A stretch of DNA of 64,000 nt, from assembly GCF_024298965.1 (NCBI RefSeq), contig NZ_CP085193.1, positions 3,286,001-3,350,000 on the forward strand, read 5' to 3'. Both the position numbers and the translations under genes were made by a program. Below the pieces are notes generated by a model. It saw only the letters and a program-made list of their open reading frames with translations. It ran no database searches and had not been told where the DNA came from. This DNA is from Streptomyces rapamycinicus NRRL 5491. Its GTDB lineage: Bacteria; Actinomycetota; Actinomycetes; Streptomycetales; Streptomycetaceae. Shown here piece after piece: positions 43,190 to 51,781 of the stretch; positions within the stretch are counted from its first letter, which is position 1, and each line of letters begins with the position of its first letter.

Positions 43190-44166
43190 CCGCCCCCGCC
43201 GATGCCGCCGGCGCCAGCCGCCTTCGTCCGCGCCGCTCGTGCCTCGCCGTCCCCGGCTCCAATCCGCGCTTCCTGGAGAAGGCCCAGGGGCTCCCGGCCG
43301 ACCAGGTCTTCCTGGACCTGGAGGACGCCTGCGCCCCGCTGGCCAAGGAGGACGCCCGGCACACCATCGTCAAGGCGCTGAACGAGGGCGACTGGACCGG
43401 TAAGACCCGGGTGGTGCGGGTGAACGACTGGACCACCCACTGGACGTACCGGGACGTCATCACGGTGGTGGAGGGCGCGGGCCCGAACCTGGACTGCATC
43501 ATGCTGCCCAAGGTGCAGGACGCTGAAGCGATCATCGCGCTGGACCTGCTGCTCACCCAGATCGAGAAGACGATGGGCTTCGAGATCGGGCGGATCGGCA
43601 TCGAGGCGCAGATCGAGAACGCCAAGGGCCTGGTCAACGTCGACGAGATCGCCGGAGCCTCGCCGCGTCTGGAGACCATCGTCTTCGGCCCGGCCGACTT
43701 CATGGCGTCCATCAACATGAAGTCGCTGGTCGTGGGCGAGCAGCCGCCCGGCTATCCGGCGGACGCCTATCACTACATCCTGATGCGGATCCTGATGGCG
43801 GCCCGCATGCATGACCTCCAGGCGATCGACGGCCCGTACCTGCAGATCCGGAACGTGGACGGCTTCCGCGAGGTGGCCGGGCGCGCGGCCGCCCTCGGCT
43901 ACGACGGCAAGTGGGTGCTGCACCCCGGCCAGGTGGAGGCGGCCAATGAGGTCTTCTCGCCGGCGCAGGAGGACTACGACCACGCCGAGCTGATCCTCGA
44001 CGCCTATGACTACTGCACCTCGGCGGAGGGCGGTATGAAGGGCTCGGCGATGCTCGGCGACGAGATGATCGACGAGGCCAGCCGCAAGATGGCCCTGGTC
44101 GTCGCGGGCAAGGGCCGCGCCGCCGGAATGAGCCGTACGTCCACCTTCCAGCCCCCGGAGGCGTGA
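43186..44166 (+). CDS. mcl: L-malyl-CoA/beta-methylmalyl-CoA lyase (HpcH/HpaI-CitE family)
   Basis: The 326-aa TIM-barrel lyase cleaves beta-methylmalyl-CoA to glyoxylate and propionyl-CoA. Motifs are RRSCLAVPGSNPRFLEKA, DQVFLDLEDACAPLAKEDAR (metal Asp/Glu), IMLPKVQDAEAI, IEAQIENAKGLVNVDEIA and IVFGPADFMASINM. ATG 43186 overlaps the ecm stop by 4 nt (ATGA). Its place between ecm and mch is the expected pathway order. It may also act on malyl-CoA in the same pathway. Confidence 0.94.
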   Translation: MTAPADAAGASRLRPRRSCLAVPGSNPRFLEKAQGLPADQVFLDLEDACAPLAKEDARHTIVKALNEGDWTGKTRVVRVNDWTTHWTYRDVITVVEGAGPNLDCIMLPKVQDAEAIIALDLLLTQIEKTMGFEIGRIGIEAQIENAKGLVNVDEIAGASPRLETIVFGPADFMASINMKSLVVGEQPPGYPADAYHYILMRILMAARMHDLQAIDGPYLQIRNVDGFREVAGRAAALGYDGKWVLHPGQVEAANEVFSPAQEDYDHAELILDAYDYCTSAEGGMKGSAMLGDEMIDEASRKMALVVAGKGRAAGMSRTSTFQPPEA

Positions 44167-44169
44167 GCC

Positions 44170-44676
44170 ATGCAGTTCGGCCGTACCTACGAGGAGTTCA
44201 CGGTGGGTGACGTCTACCGGCACTGGCCGGGGAAGACGGTCACCGAGTACGACGACCACCTCTTCTGTCTGCTCACCATGAACCACCACCCGCTGCACAT
44301 GGACAGCAACTACGCCGAGAAGACGACCGATTTCGGCAAGAACGTGGTGGTCGGTAACTACATCTACTCACTGCTGCTGGGCATGTCCGTCCCCGATGTC
44401 TCCGGAAAGGCCATCGCCAATCTGGAGGTCGAGTCACTGCGGCATGTGGCGCCCACCTTCCACGGCGACACCATCTACGGCGAGACCACGGTCCTGGACA
44501 AGACGCCGTCGAAGTCCAAAACCGACCGGGGCATCGTGTATGTGGAGACCAAGGGCTACAAGCAGGACTCCACTCTGGTCTGTGTCTTCCGGCGCAAGGT
44601 GATGGTGCCGACCGCCGCATACATCAAGGAGCGGGGCGGCGAGCAGCCGGGCCGCCCGGAGCTGGGAGGGCAGTGA
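44170..44676 (+). CDS. mch: Mesaconyl-CoA hydratase (MaoC/hotdog type)
   Basis: The 168-aa hotdog-fold protein has FTVGDVYRHWPGKTVTEYDDHLFCLLTMNHHPLHMDSNYA, containing the hydratase dyad region, then VVVGNYIYSLLLGMSVPDVSG and HVAPTFHGDTIYGETTVLDK. It should interconvert mesaconyl-CoA and beta-methylmalyl-CoA. The Streptomyces form is about half the length of the alphaproteobacterial enzyme, as is normal for this genus. It starts 3 nt after mcl and ends 1 nt before mcd, so these are clearly one operon. Confidence 0.92.
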   Translation: MQFGRTYEEFTVGDVYRHWPGKTVTEYDDHLFCLLTMNHHPLHMDSNYAEKTTDFGKNVVVGNYIYSLLLGMSVPDVSGKAIANLEVESLRHVAPTFHGDTIYGETTVLDKTPSKSKTDRGIVYVETKGYKQDSTLVCVFRRKVMVPTAAYIKERGGEQPGRPELGGQ

Positions 44677-44677
44677 T

Positions 44678-45880
44678 ATGAGCCGCCTCGCGCAGACGGA
44701 GGGCCTGACCGACATCCAGCGGGAGATCCTCTCCACGGTCAGGGATTTTGTCGACAAGGAGATCCTGCCGGTCGCGACCGAGCTGGAACATCGTGATGAA
44801 TATCCGACGGCGATCGTCGAGGGCCTGAAGGAGCTCGGCGTCTTCGGGCTGATGATCCCGGAGGAATACGGCGGCCTGGGCGAGTCACTGCTCACCTACG
44901 CGCTGTGCGTGGAGGAGATCGCCCGCGGCTGGATGAGCGTCTCGGGCATCATCAACACCCACTTCATCGTGGCGTACATGCTCAAGCAGCACGGCACCGA
45001 GGAGCAGAAGGAGTATTTCCTTCCCAAGATGGCGCTCGGCGAGATCCGGGGCGCCTTCTCGATGTCCGAGCCGGGGCTGGGCTCGGACGTGTCGGCCATC
45101 AGCAGCAAGGCGGTGCGGGACGGTGACGAGTACGTCCTGAACGGGCAGAAGATGTGGCTGACCAACGGCGGCAGCTCCACCCTGGTGGCGGTCCTGTGCC
45201 GGACCGGCGAAACCCAGGAGGGGGTCGCGCCGCACAAGGCGATGACCACCTTCCTGGTCGAGAAGGAGCCCGGCTTCGGGGAGGTCCGGCCCGGTCTGAC
45301 CATCCCCGGCAAGATCGAGAAGATGGGCTACAAGGGGGTCGACACCACCGAGCTCATCATGGACGGACTGCGCATTCCGGCCGATCGGGTGCTCGGCGGG
45401 GCGCCGAACCGAGGTTTTTACCAAATGATGGACGGAGTCGAGGTCGGCCGGGTGAATGTCGCCGCCCGCGGCTGTGGTGTGGCGCGGCGCGCTTTCGAGC
45501 TGGGCGTTGCATACGCACAGCAGCGGCATACCTTCGGTAAGCCGATCGCCCAGCACCAGGCCATCCAGTTCAAACTGGCCGAAATGGGAACAAAGGTCGA
45601 GGCGGCGCATGCGATGATGGTCAATGCGGCCCGCAAGAAGGATTCGGGCGCGCGCAACGACCTCGAGGCGGGAATGGCGAAGTACCTGGCGTCCGAGTAC
45701 TGCAAAGAGGTCGTGGAGGACGCCTTCCGCATCCACGGCGGGTACGGCTTCTCCAAGGAATACGAGATCGAGCGGCTCTACCGAGAGGCACCGATGCTTC
45801 TCATCGGCGAAGGGACCGCCGAGATTCAGAAAATGATTATTGGACGGAGGCTTCTGGAGGAATACCGAACCCAAGACTGA
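44678..45880 (+). CDS. mcd: Methylsuccinyl-CoA dehydrogenase (acyl-CoA dehydrogenase family)
   Basis: The 400-aa FAD flavoenzyme has MIPEEYGGLGESLLTYAL, GAFSMSEPGLGSDVSAISSKA, MWLTNGGSSTLVAVLCR, RHTFGKPIAQHQAIQFKLAE, IHGGYGFSKEYEIERLYRE and a terminal APMLLIGEGTAEIQKMII. From operon context the substrate is (2S)-methylsuccinyl-CoA, giving mesaconyl-CoA. It starts with ATG one base after the mch stop. It closes the ethylmalonyl-CoA operon, and a 180-nt gap separates it from psd. Confidence 0.9.
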   Translation: MSRLAQTEGLTDIQREILSTVRDFVDKEILPVATELEHRDEYPTAIVEGLKELGVFGLMIPEEYGGLGESLLTYALCVEEIARGWMSVSGIINTHFIVAYMLKQHGTEEQKEYFLPKMALGEIRGAFSMSEPGLGSDVSAISSKAVRDGDEYVLNGQKMWLTNGGSSTLVAVLCRTGETQEGVAPHKAMTTFLVEKEPGFGEVRPGLTIPGKIEKMGYKGVDTTELIMDGLRIPADRVLGGAPNRGFYQMMDGVEVGRVNVAARGCGVARRAFELGVAYAQQRHTFGKPIAQHQAIQFKLAEMGTKVEAAHAMMVNAARKKDSGARNDLEAGMAKYLASEYCKEVVEDAFRIHGGYGFSKEYEIERLYREAPMLLIGEGTAEIQKMIIGRRLLEEYRTQD

Positions 45881-46060
45881 ACGTCCCTTTTGGGGTGGTA
45901 TCCGAGAGAAGAAGGTCACACCGCGCCAAGGGTCTTCGGTCACTGACAAGCCACCGACGGGCCCTGGCGCTTGCCCAGTTACCGCTCGCAACCGATACCA
46001 TCCCGTAAAGCCGCCGTCCCCAGTCTTGCGTCGCGGCATCCTCCGCTACGAAGGTCATCC

Positions 46061-46708
46061 ATGCCCCACAGCCAATCCTCTGCACAACGCGGCCGCGTCC
46101 GCCTCGCGCGCGGAGCGTCGCCGTGGCTCCTCCCGACCGTCGCCACCGCGGCGGTCAGTCTTGCTCGGTCCCGCCGCTCCGGACGCTGGACGGCGGTCGC
46201 CGTGCCCGCCACCGCGCTCGCGGCGGGCATGCTGTGGTTCTTCCGCGACCCCGAGAGAGAGATCACGCAGGGCCGTGTGATCTCCCCGGCCGACGGCGTG
46301 GTGCAGAGCATCATGCCGTGGAAGGACGGGCGCACCCGCGTCGCCATCTTCATGAGCCCGCTCAACGTCCACGTCAACCGCGCTCCGCTGGCCGGTACGG
46401 TGACCTCCGTGGAGCACATCCCCGGTGGCTTCGTTCCCGCGTTCAACAAGGAGAGCGAGAACAACGAGCGGGTCGTCTGGCACTTCGACACCGAGCTGGG
46501 CGACATCGAGATGGTCCAGATCGCCGGCGCCGTCGCCCGGCGTATCGTGCCTTATGTGCCACAGGGCACGAAGGTCGAACAGGGTGAGCGGATCGGTCTC
46601 ATCCGCTTCGGCTCGCGGGTCGACGTATACCTCCCCGAAGGCGTCGACGTCGCGGTCGAGGTCGGCCAGGCCACCACCGCGGGGGTGACTCGCCTTGACC
46701 GTGATTGA
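46061..46708 (+). CDS. psd: Phosphatidylserine decarboxylase proenzyme
   Basis: The 215-aa protein is of the short type-II Psd class, which makes phosphatidylethanolamine. There are N-terminal hydrophobic segments (LLPTVATAAVSLA, VAVPATALAAGMLWFF), then FFRDPEREI, VISPADGVVQSI, RVAIFMSPLNVHVNRAP and the self-cleavage motif RFGSRVDVYLP, where the Gly-Ser bond yields the pyruvoyl prosthetic group. ATG 46061 has GAAGG upstream. It overlaps pssA by 14 nt. The psd-pssA pair following the ethylmalonyl-CoA genes is a conserved Streptomyces arrangement, to my recollection. Confidence 0.95.
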   Translation: MPHSQSSAQRGRVRLARGASPWLLPTVATAAVSLARSRRSGRWTAVAVPATALAAGMLWFFRDPEREITQGRVISPADGVVQSIMPWKDGRTRVAIFMSPLNVHVNRAPLAGTVTSVEHIPGGFVPAFNKESENNERVVWHFDTELGDIEMVQIAGAVARRIVPYVPQGTKVEQGERIGLIRFGSRVDVYLPEGVDVAVEVGQATTAGVTRLDRD

Positions 46709-47561
46709 TCCCGATACGCAGGCCGCCTGGGTCCCCGAGGCCGAGGTGGACGCGACCTGCGTCGACGAGACGGACGACATGCCGCTGTCGACACGACTGT
46801 CGATAGCCGACACGCTGACCCTGGGCAACGCCACATGTGGCTTCCTGGCGGTCTACTTCACCACCACCGGCGTCCTCATCCCGCACCTCACGGGCAGCGA
46901 GGACGGCGGGATGACCCGGCACAGCGCCGCCTCCGCGGTGATGCTGATGCTGCTCGCCTCCGTCTTCGACCTCTTCGACGGGCTCGTCGCGCGGAAGCTG
47001 CGCAGCTCGGCGATGGGCGCGGAGCTGGACAACCTCTCCGACCTGATCAGCTTCGGGCTGGCCCCCGCGTACTTCGTCCTCGTCTGGGGGATGGTGTCCG
47101 ACGACGCGTATCAGCGGGTCTCGGTGGTGGGCGCGATCGTGGTGCTGCTGGCGGTGGTGCTGCGGCTTGCCAGATTCTCCTGCGTCACGTTGCGTGACGG
47201 CGTCTTCCAGGGCATGCCGAGCCCCTTCGGCGCCCTGACGGTCGTCTCGGTGGTCCTGCTGGGACTGCCGTTCGTGCCGACGCTGCTCGCGATCGTGGGC
47301 GTCGCGTGGCTGATGGTGAGCCGGGTGGAGTACCCCAAGCCGCGCGGCCGCCTCGCCGTGGCCATGCTCGGCTGGATCGTCACCAGTATGGCCCTGCTGG
47401 CCGCCTGGGCCTTCGAGGCCCCCGGCGGTGAGCTCCTCCTCCAGTCGGCCTGCGCCCTACAGGTCGTCATGGGCGCGGTGATCCCCCTCTTCGCCACGGC
47501 CCGCCGGGTGAACGCGTTCCGCGACAACCGCCGCGAAGCAAGGGCAGCCCAACTGCCGTAG
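46695..47561 (+). CDS. pssA: CDP-diacylglycerol-serine O-phosphatidyltransferase
   Basis: The 288-aa integral membrane enzyme makes phosphatidylserine from CDP-diacylglycerol and serine. The CDP-alcohol phosphatidyltransferase motif is DGLVARKLRSSAMGAELDNL followed by SDLISFG, matching D-G-x2-A-R-x8-G-x3-D-x3-D. Six or so hydrophobic segments follow, such as VSVVGAIVVLLAVVLRLA and GALTVVSVVLLGLPF. TTG 46695 is taken as the start because it keeps the coupled overlap with psd; GTG 46701 is an alternative. It works directly upstream of Psd in phosphatidylethanolamine synthesis. Confidence 0.95.
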   Translation: MTVIDPDTQAAWVPEAEVDATCVDETDDMPLSTRLSIADTLTLGNATCGFLAVYFTTTGVLIPHLTGSEDGGMTRHSAASAVMLMLLASVFDLFDGLVARKLRSSAMGAELDNLSDLISFGLAPAYFVLVWGMVSDDAYQRVSVVGAIVVLLAVVLRLARFSCVTLRDGVFQGMPSPFGALTVVSVVLLGLPFVPTLLAIVGVAWLMVSRVEYPKPRGRLAVAMLGWIVTSMALLAAWAFEAPGGELLLQSACALQVVMGAVIPLFATARRVNAFRDNRREARAAQLP

Positions 47562-47584
47562 CGGCCTTCGGCCGCACCTGCCGG

Positions 47585-47623
47585 ATGGGGTGGGCCCGAG
47601 CGTTGCGCTCGGGCCCACCCCAT
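47585..47623. terminator. Perfect 18-bp hairpin after pssA
   Basis: ATGGGGTGGGCCCGAGCG (47585-47602), loop TTG, and its exact reverse complement (47606-47623) form an exceptionally strong stem 24 nt after the pssA stop. A smaller hairpin GCGGCC-TTC-GGCCGC lies at 47562-47576. Together they should terminate the psd-pssA transcript. Confidence 0.85.
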
Positions 47624-47688
47624 TGGCGTTCCCGGGGCCGCGGCGGCCCCGGGAGGCCTCCGACCGGCCCGGGTGGCGCTGCCGGGGG

Positions 47689-48464
47689 CTTGTTCCCCAC
47701 CCCGCCCCTTCCCGAATCCGGTGGCAAGCCCCCGGCCCCCCACCACCGGGGCTCCGCCCCAAACCCCGCAGCGCTACGCCCCCCGCCAGGGCTGCGCCCC
47801 CGACACTCGCCGCGATGCCCGAGACCCTGCGGGGCGAGGGCCAGGACCGGTGCCCCCAAGCCCCTGCGGGCCTGGTCCTGGGCCCGGAGCCCCCAGGCCC
47901 AGGCCCAGGACCAGGGGCCTCAGCCGCGGCCCCCGACCCACGGAGCGAGAGCCGGGGCACAGCCCCGCTGGGGGCTGGGACGGAGCCCCGGCGGGGTCCG
48001 GCGACGCAGGCCCGCGGGTATCGGAGCACAGCCCCGCAGGATCCGGGACACAGCCCCACGGGGCCGGGACGCAGCCCTGCGCGGGGGCCGGGGCACAGCC
48101 CCACGGGGCCGGGACACAGCCCTGCGCGGGGGCCGGGGCACAGCCCCACGGGGGCCGGGACACAGCCCTGCGCGGGGGCCGGGGCACAGCCCCACGGGGG
48201 CCGGGCACAGCCCCACGGGATCCGGGGCACAGCCCTGCGGGCCGGGGCACAGCCCTGCGCGGGGGCCGGGGCACAGCCCCACGGGATCCGGGGCACAGCC
48301 CTGCGGGCCGGGGCACAGCCCTGCGCGGGGGCCGGGGCACAGCCCCACGGGGGCCGGGCACAGCCCTGCGGGCCGGGGCACAGCCCCACGGGATCCGGGG
48401 CACAGCCCTGCGGGGGCCGGGGGGCCTGCCCCCGGGTTCGGGAAGGGGCGGGGTGGGGAACAAG
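47689..48464. repeat. GC-rich repeat island bounded by perfect 28-bp inverted modules
   Basis: The module at 47689-47716 is the exact reverse complement of 48437-48464 (core GGGAAGGGGCGGGGTGGGG). The 1,075-nt stretch from 47562 to 48636 carries no gene. Its ends mirror the block at 25.5-25.8 kb and the single copy at 8454-8477. Long open frames crossing it in all phases are products of the repeat and are not genes. Confidence 0.85.
47953..48426. repeat. Array of about twenty 19-24 bp units (GGGGCACAGCCCC type)
   Basis: Units alternate between GGGGCACAGCCCCACGGG-type, GGGGCACAGCCCTGCGGGCC-type and CCCTGCGCGGGGGCC-type variants, forming a higher-order two- to three-unit period. Each unit contains a small GGGGC/GCCCC dyad, so a transcript or single strand would fold into serial hairpins. 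Unit length differences (missing GG or GATCC inserts) suggest slippage and recent copy-number change. Confidence 0.85.
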
Positions 48465-48636
48465 ACCCCCGACCAGCGACCCAACAGCAGAGCCCAGCCC
48501 ACCGAACCAGAGCAGGGGCACAGCCCCCGCCAGCCCCGTCGGGCGCGGGGCGCAACCCCGCACGGGTCCGGGGCGCGGCCCCGGTGGGGGCCGAGGGTCC
48601 GCCACCGGGTTCAGACCATGGTGGCGAGCCGGTGGG

Positions 48637-49848
48637 TTAGGGGAGAAAGTCCGCCGCCAGGCGTTCTGCGGTGCGTTCCAGGAGGGGGCCCGCTTCGGCG
48701 ATGCAGCGGGCCGGGTCCGGCTCCAGGTCGGTGAGGGCGTAGGCGCGGCGGATGCCCGCGTTGCCCAGGGCCACGGGGGGCAGGGACAGGCGGCCGCAGA
48801 CCGCGACCACCTCGATGCCCCGCGCGCGGGCCGCCGCCGCGACGCCCGCCGGGGCCTTGCCGTGGAGGGTCTGCTCGTCCAGCGAGCCCTCCCCCGTGAT
48901 CACCAGGTCCGTGCCCTCCAGCGCGGCGGGGAAGCCGAGGACGTCGAGCATCACCTCGATGCCGGGGCGGAAGGTCGCGCGCAGGCCGACGAGGGCGCCG
49001 AAGCCGATGCCGCCCGCCGCGCCCGCGCCGGGCGCGAGGGCGTACTCGGTGGCCGACGCCCCGACCGCGCGTTCCAGGACGCGTACGTAGTGGGCGAGGG
49101 CGGCGTCCAGGGCCGCCACATCGTCCTCGCCCGCGCCCTTCTGCGGGCCGTAGACCGCCGCCGCGCCCTTCGGCCCGGTCAGCGGGTTGTCGACGTCGCT
49201 GGCCAGGACGGTTTCGGTTTCGGCGAGGCGCGGGTCGAGGCCGGACAGATCCGCCGTCGCGAGGTCGCGCAGCGGGCCCCCGCCCGGTGCGACGGGGGTG
49301 CCGTCCTCCCGCAGGAAGCGCGCGCCGAGCGCGCTGAGCATCCCCGCGCCGCCGTCCGTCGTGGCGCTGCCGCCCACGCCGAAGACGATCGTGCGGGCGC
49401 CCGCGTCCAGCGCGGCGCGCAGCAGTTCCCCGCTGCCGTACGTGGTCGCGGTGAGCGGCGCGAAGACCCCCTTCGGCAGATGGCGCAGCCCGGACGCCTC
49501 GGCCATCTCCACCACGGCCGTGGTCCCGCGCAGCGCGTACGCCGCCGTCACCGGTGCGCCCAGCGGCCCGGTGACCCGCGCCTCGCGCCGTTCGAAACCG
49601 GCCGCGACCGCCGCGTCCACCGTGCCGTCCCCGCCGTCGGCGACTGGCAGCGCCGCGATCCGCAGGCCCTCGCCGTCCCGGGGCGCGCCGCGCCGCAGGC
49701 CCGCCGTGACGCGCTCGGCGACCTCCACCGCCGTGAGCGAGCCCTTGAACTTGTCAGCGGCGATCAGCACGCGCTTCGAGGGTGTCGCCTGCCCCTGCGC
49801 CCATGTCCTGGTACCTGTCCCGCCCTCTGCCCTCGCAGCGTCCTTCAC
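48637..49848 (-). CDS. Glycerate kinase (GarK/GlxK family)
   Basis: The kinase phosphorylates glycerate to 2-phosphoglycerate. It has VLIAADKFKGSLTAVEVAE, LPVADGGDGTVDAA, VFGVGGSATTDGGAGMLSALGA, ASDVDNPLTGPKGAAAVYGPQKG, GAGAAGGIGFGAL and VITGEGSLDEQTLHGKAP, all standard family motifs. GTG 49848 is taken as the start (GAGGGG about 8 nt upstream); ATG 49866 lacks a ribosome binding site. The catalytic core begins about 23 residues later. It stands alone, downstream of the repeat island on its 3' side. A role in glyoxylate/glycerate metabolism would suit the nearby glyoxylate-producing ethylmalonyl-CoA pathway, by inference. Confidence 0.93.
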   Translation of the reverse strand: MKDAARAEGGTGTRTWAQGQATPSKRVLIAADKFKGSLTAVEVAERVTAGLRRGAPRDGEGLRIAALPVADGGDGTVDAAVAAGFERREARVTGPLGAPVTAAYALRGTTAVVEMAEASGLRHLPKGVFAPLTATTYGSGELLRAALDAGARTIVFGVGGSATTDGGAGMLSALGARFLREDGTPVAPGGGPLRDLATADLSGLDPRLAETETVLASDVDNPLTGPKGAAAVYGPQKGAGEDDVAALDAALAHYVRVLERAVGASATEYALAPGAGAAGGIGFGALVGLRATFRPGIEVMLDVLGFPAALEGTDLVITGEGSLDEQTLHGKAPAGVAAAARARGIEVVAVCGRLSLPPVALGNAGIRRAYALTDLEPDPARCIAEAGPLLERTAERLAADFLP

Positions 49849-49966
49849 CTTGGTAACCCCTCGCATTCGCACAGGCGGTCGCGCCGCAGTGACCTTATCC
49901 GGCACGGACCCGCCGGTACACCCACCTCAGACGGGTTGCCAACTGCTGATTCGGTTGTTGGTCGCG

Positions 49967-51781
49967 GTTGGCCAGGGTGTCGCTCGATGGGATGAACGGG
50001 GTCGCATCTTGGGGTGTTGGGGGTATGGGGAATGCATGATCGGTGGTGGCGGATTCGTTCGATGCGGCGAAGGGGGTGGCTGGTGGCGCGCAAGCGGGGG
50101 AGGGAGCGTGAGCTGCGTGTGATCGCTGCCCCGTTCACGGTGGCCGCTCCGTGCGGGGCGCGAATCCGGGACCGGCCGAAGGATCTGACAGCGGGGGATG
50201 TGAAGGTCCTGACGCTGGTCGGCGAGCATCTGGGCCACCACCAGCGGGCCGATCTCGCCGCACGCGTCCGGACGGGGAACGTTCCGGCGCGGCAGACCGG
50301 GCGGGCGGGGCGTGCGGGGCGGAAGAAGCAGCTGACGGCGGTGTCCTCGTCGCGGTGGGCGGGCGCGATGACCCGGGTGTCGGAAGACCAGTACCAGCTG
50401 TCGATGCGCTGCCTGATCGATGAACGGGCCGGTCTGCGCTGCCGCATCCGGAAGATCGAGCAGCGGCTGGCGGTGGCGTGCGGGCACAGGCAGGGCCGGG
50501 TGCGCGGGTATGCCGACCGGGCTGAGCGCTGGCAGAAGCAGCGGCACCTGAGCAAGCTCCAAGCCCGGCTGGCGGTGGTGGAGCAGCAGATCGACCAGGG
50601 GCGACCGTCGGTCACGGTGGGCGGGCGTCGGCAGGCCAGGGCCCGTCACCGCCTCGCGGAGACCGGCCTGACCGAGGCCGACTGGCGGAAGCGGTGGGAT
50701 GCTGCCCGCATGTTCCTGACCGCCGACGGCGAGTCCGGGGCCCCGCACGGCAACTACAGCATCACCGTCGACCCCGCTGACGGCTCGCTCACGCTGGTGC
50801 TGCCAGAGCCCTTGCGGTATCTGTCCAACGCCCCACGCGGCCGCTACCGGCTCTCCTGTACGGTCACCTTCCACCACCGCCGCCCGGAGTGGCTGGACCG
50901 GGTCAGCGCCCACCGGGCCGTGCGCTACGACATCGTCTATGACCCCGCCCGCGACCGCTGGTACCTGGACGCGTCCTGGTCCACCAGCACCACCGCACCC
51001 CCGAGCCCGGAAGAAATCCGGGCGTCCGGCGCGAGGCTGCTCGCCGTCGACCTCAACACCGACCACCTCGCCACCATCGTCCTCGACCCACACGGCAACC
51101 CCATCAGCGAACCCCACACGATCCCGCTGGAGCTGACCGGCCCCACCACCACACGGGACGGACGTCAGCGAGCGGCCATCACCCGCCTCATCGCCCTCGC
51201 CCACGAGCACGACTGCGCCGCCATCGTGATCGAGAACCTGGGCTTCTCCGACGCCCGCACCACCGGCCGGGAGACCATGGGACGCGGCCGCCGGGGCAAG
51301 GCCTTCCGCCGCACCGTGGCCCAGATCCCCACCGCACGCTTCCGCGAACGACTGCGCTCCATGGCCTGTCACCAGGGCCTGGCCGTCATCGCCGTCGACC
51401 CCGCATACACCTCGATCTGGGGCGAGAGGTACTGGAAGAGCCCGCTCCAGCAGCAGACCAAGACCACCGTCACCCGGCACCACAGTGCCGCTGTGGCGAT
51501 CGGACGGCGTGGCCTGGGACACAGGATCCGGCGTCGGCCAGGTGTGACCGCACCCGACCAGAGGATCGGGCAACGGAGAGCTACCGGCCAGACCGCATCC
51601 CTGCCCAGGCCCCGCGGGACCACGAGCCCACCCAGGACAGCGGGCACGCCCCACCAGGGCAGCAAGACCCGACCGCGCCGAAGTGACCAACTCGTGCCGC
51701 TCCCCGACCTCGAAGACCGTTCGCGAGGTCACCAGGCCCCAAACAGCCTGGTCTGTGGCGAGATTACCGACACTGGCCAAC
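49967..51781 (+). mobile_element. Putative IS200/IS605- or IS607-derived element with only a TnpB-like gene
   Basis: A 9-bp perfect inverted repeat, GTTGGCCAG (49967-49975) and CTGGCCAAC (51773-51781), flanks the TnpB-like gene. A stem-loop ACCAGGC-N8-GCCTGGT (51731-51752) sits just inside the right end, where the guide (omega) RNA of TnpB elements is normally encoded. No TnpA is present. Boundaries are inferred; the repeats could be chance. Confidence 0.4.

Noticed and set aside
47953..48426. CRISPR array
   Set aside because: Units are contiguous without unique spacers, variable in length, and no cas genes are nearby.
47590..49995. Very long overlapping open frames on both strands through the repeat island
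   Set aside because: They encode only repeated PGHSPTG/AVPRPAG-type peptides, result from repeats with no stop codons, and read antisense through the glycerate kinase.
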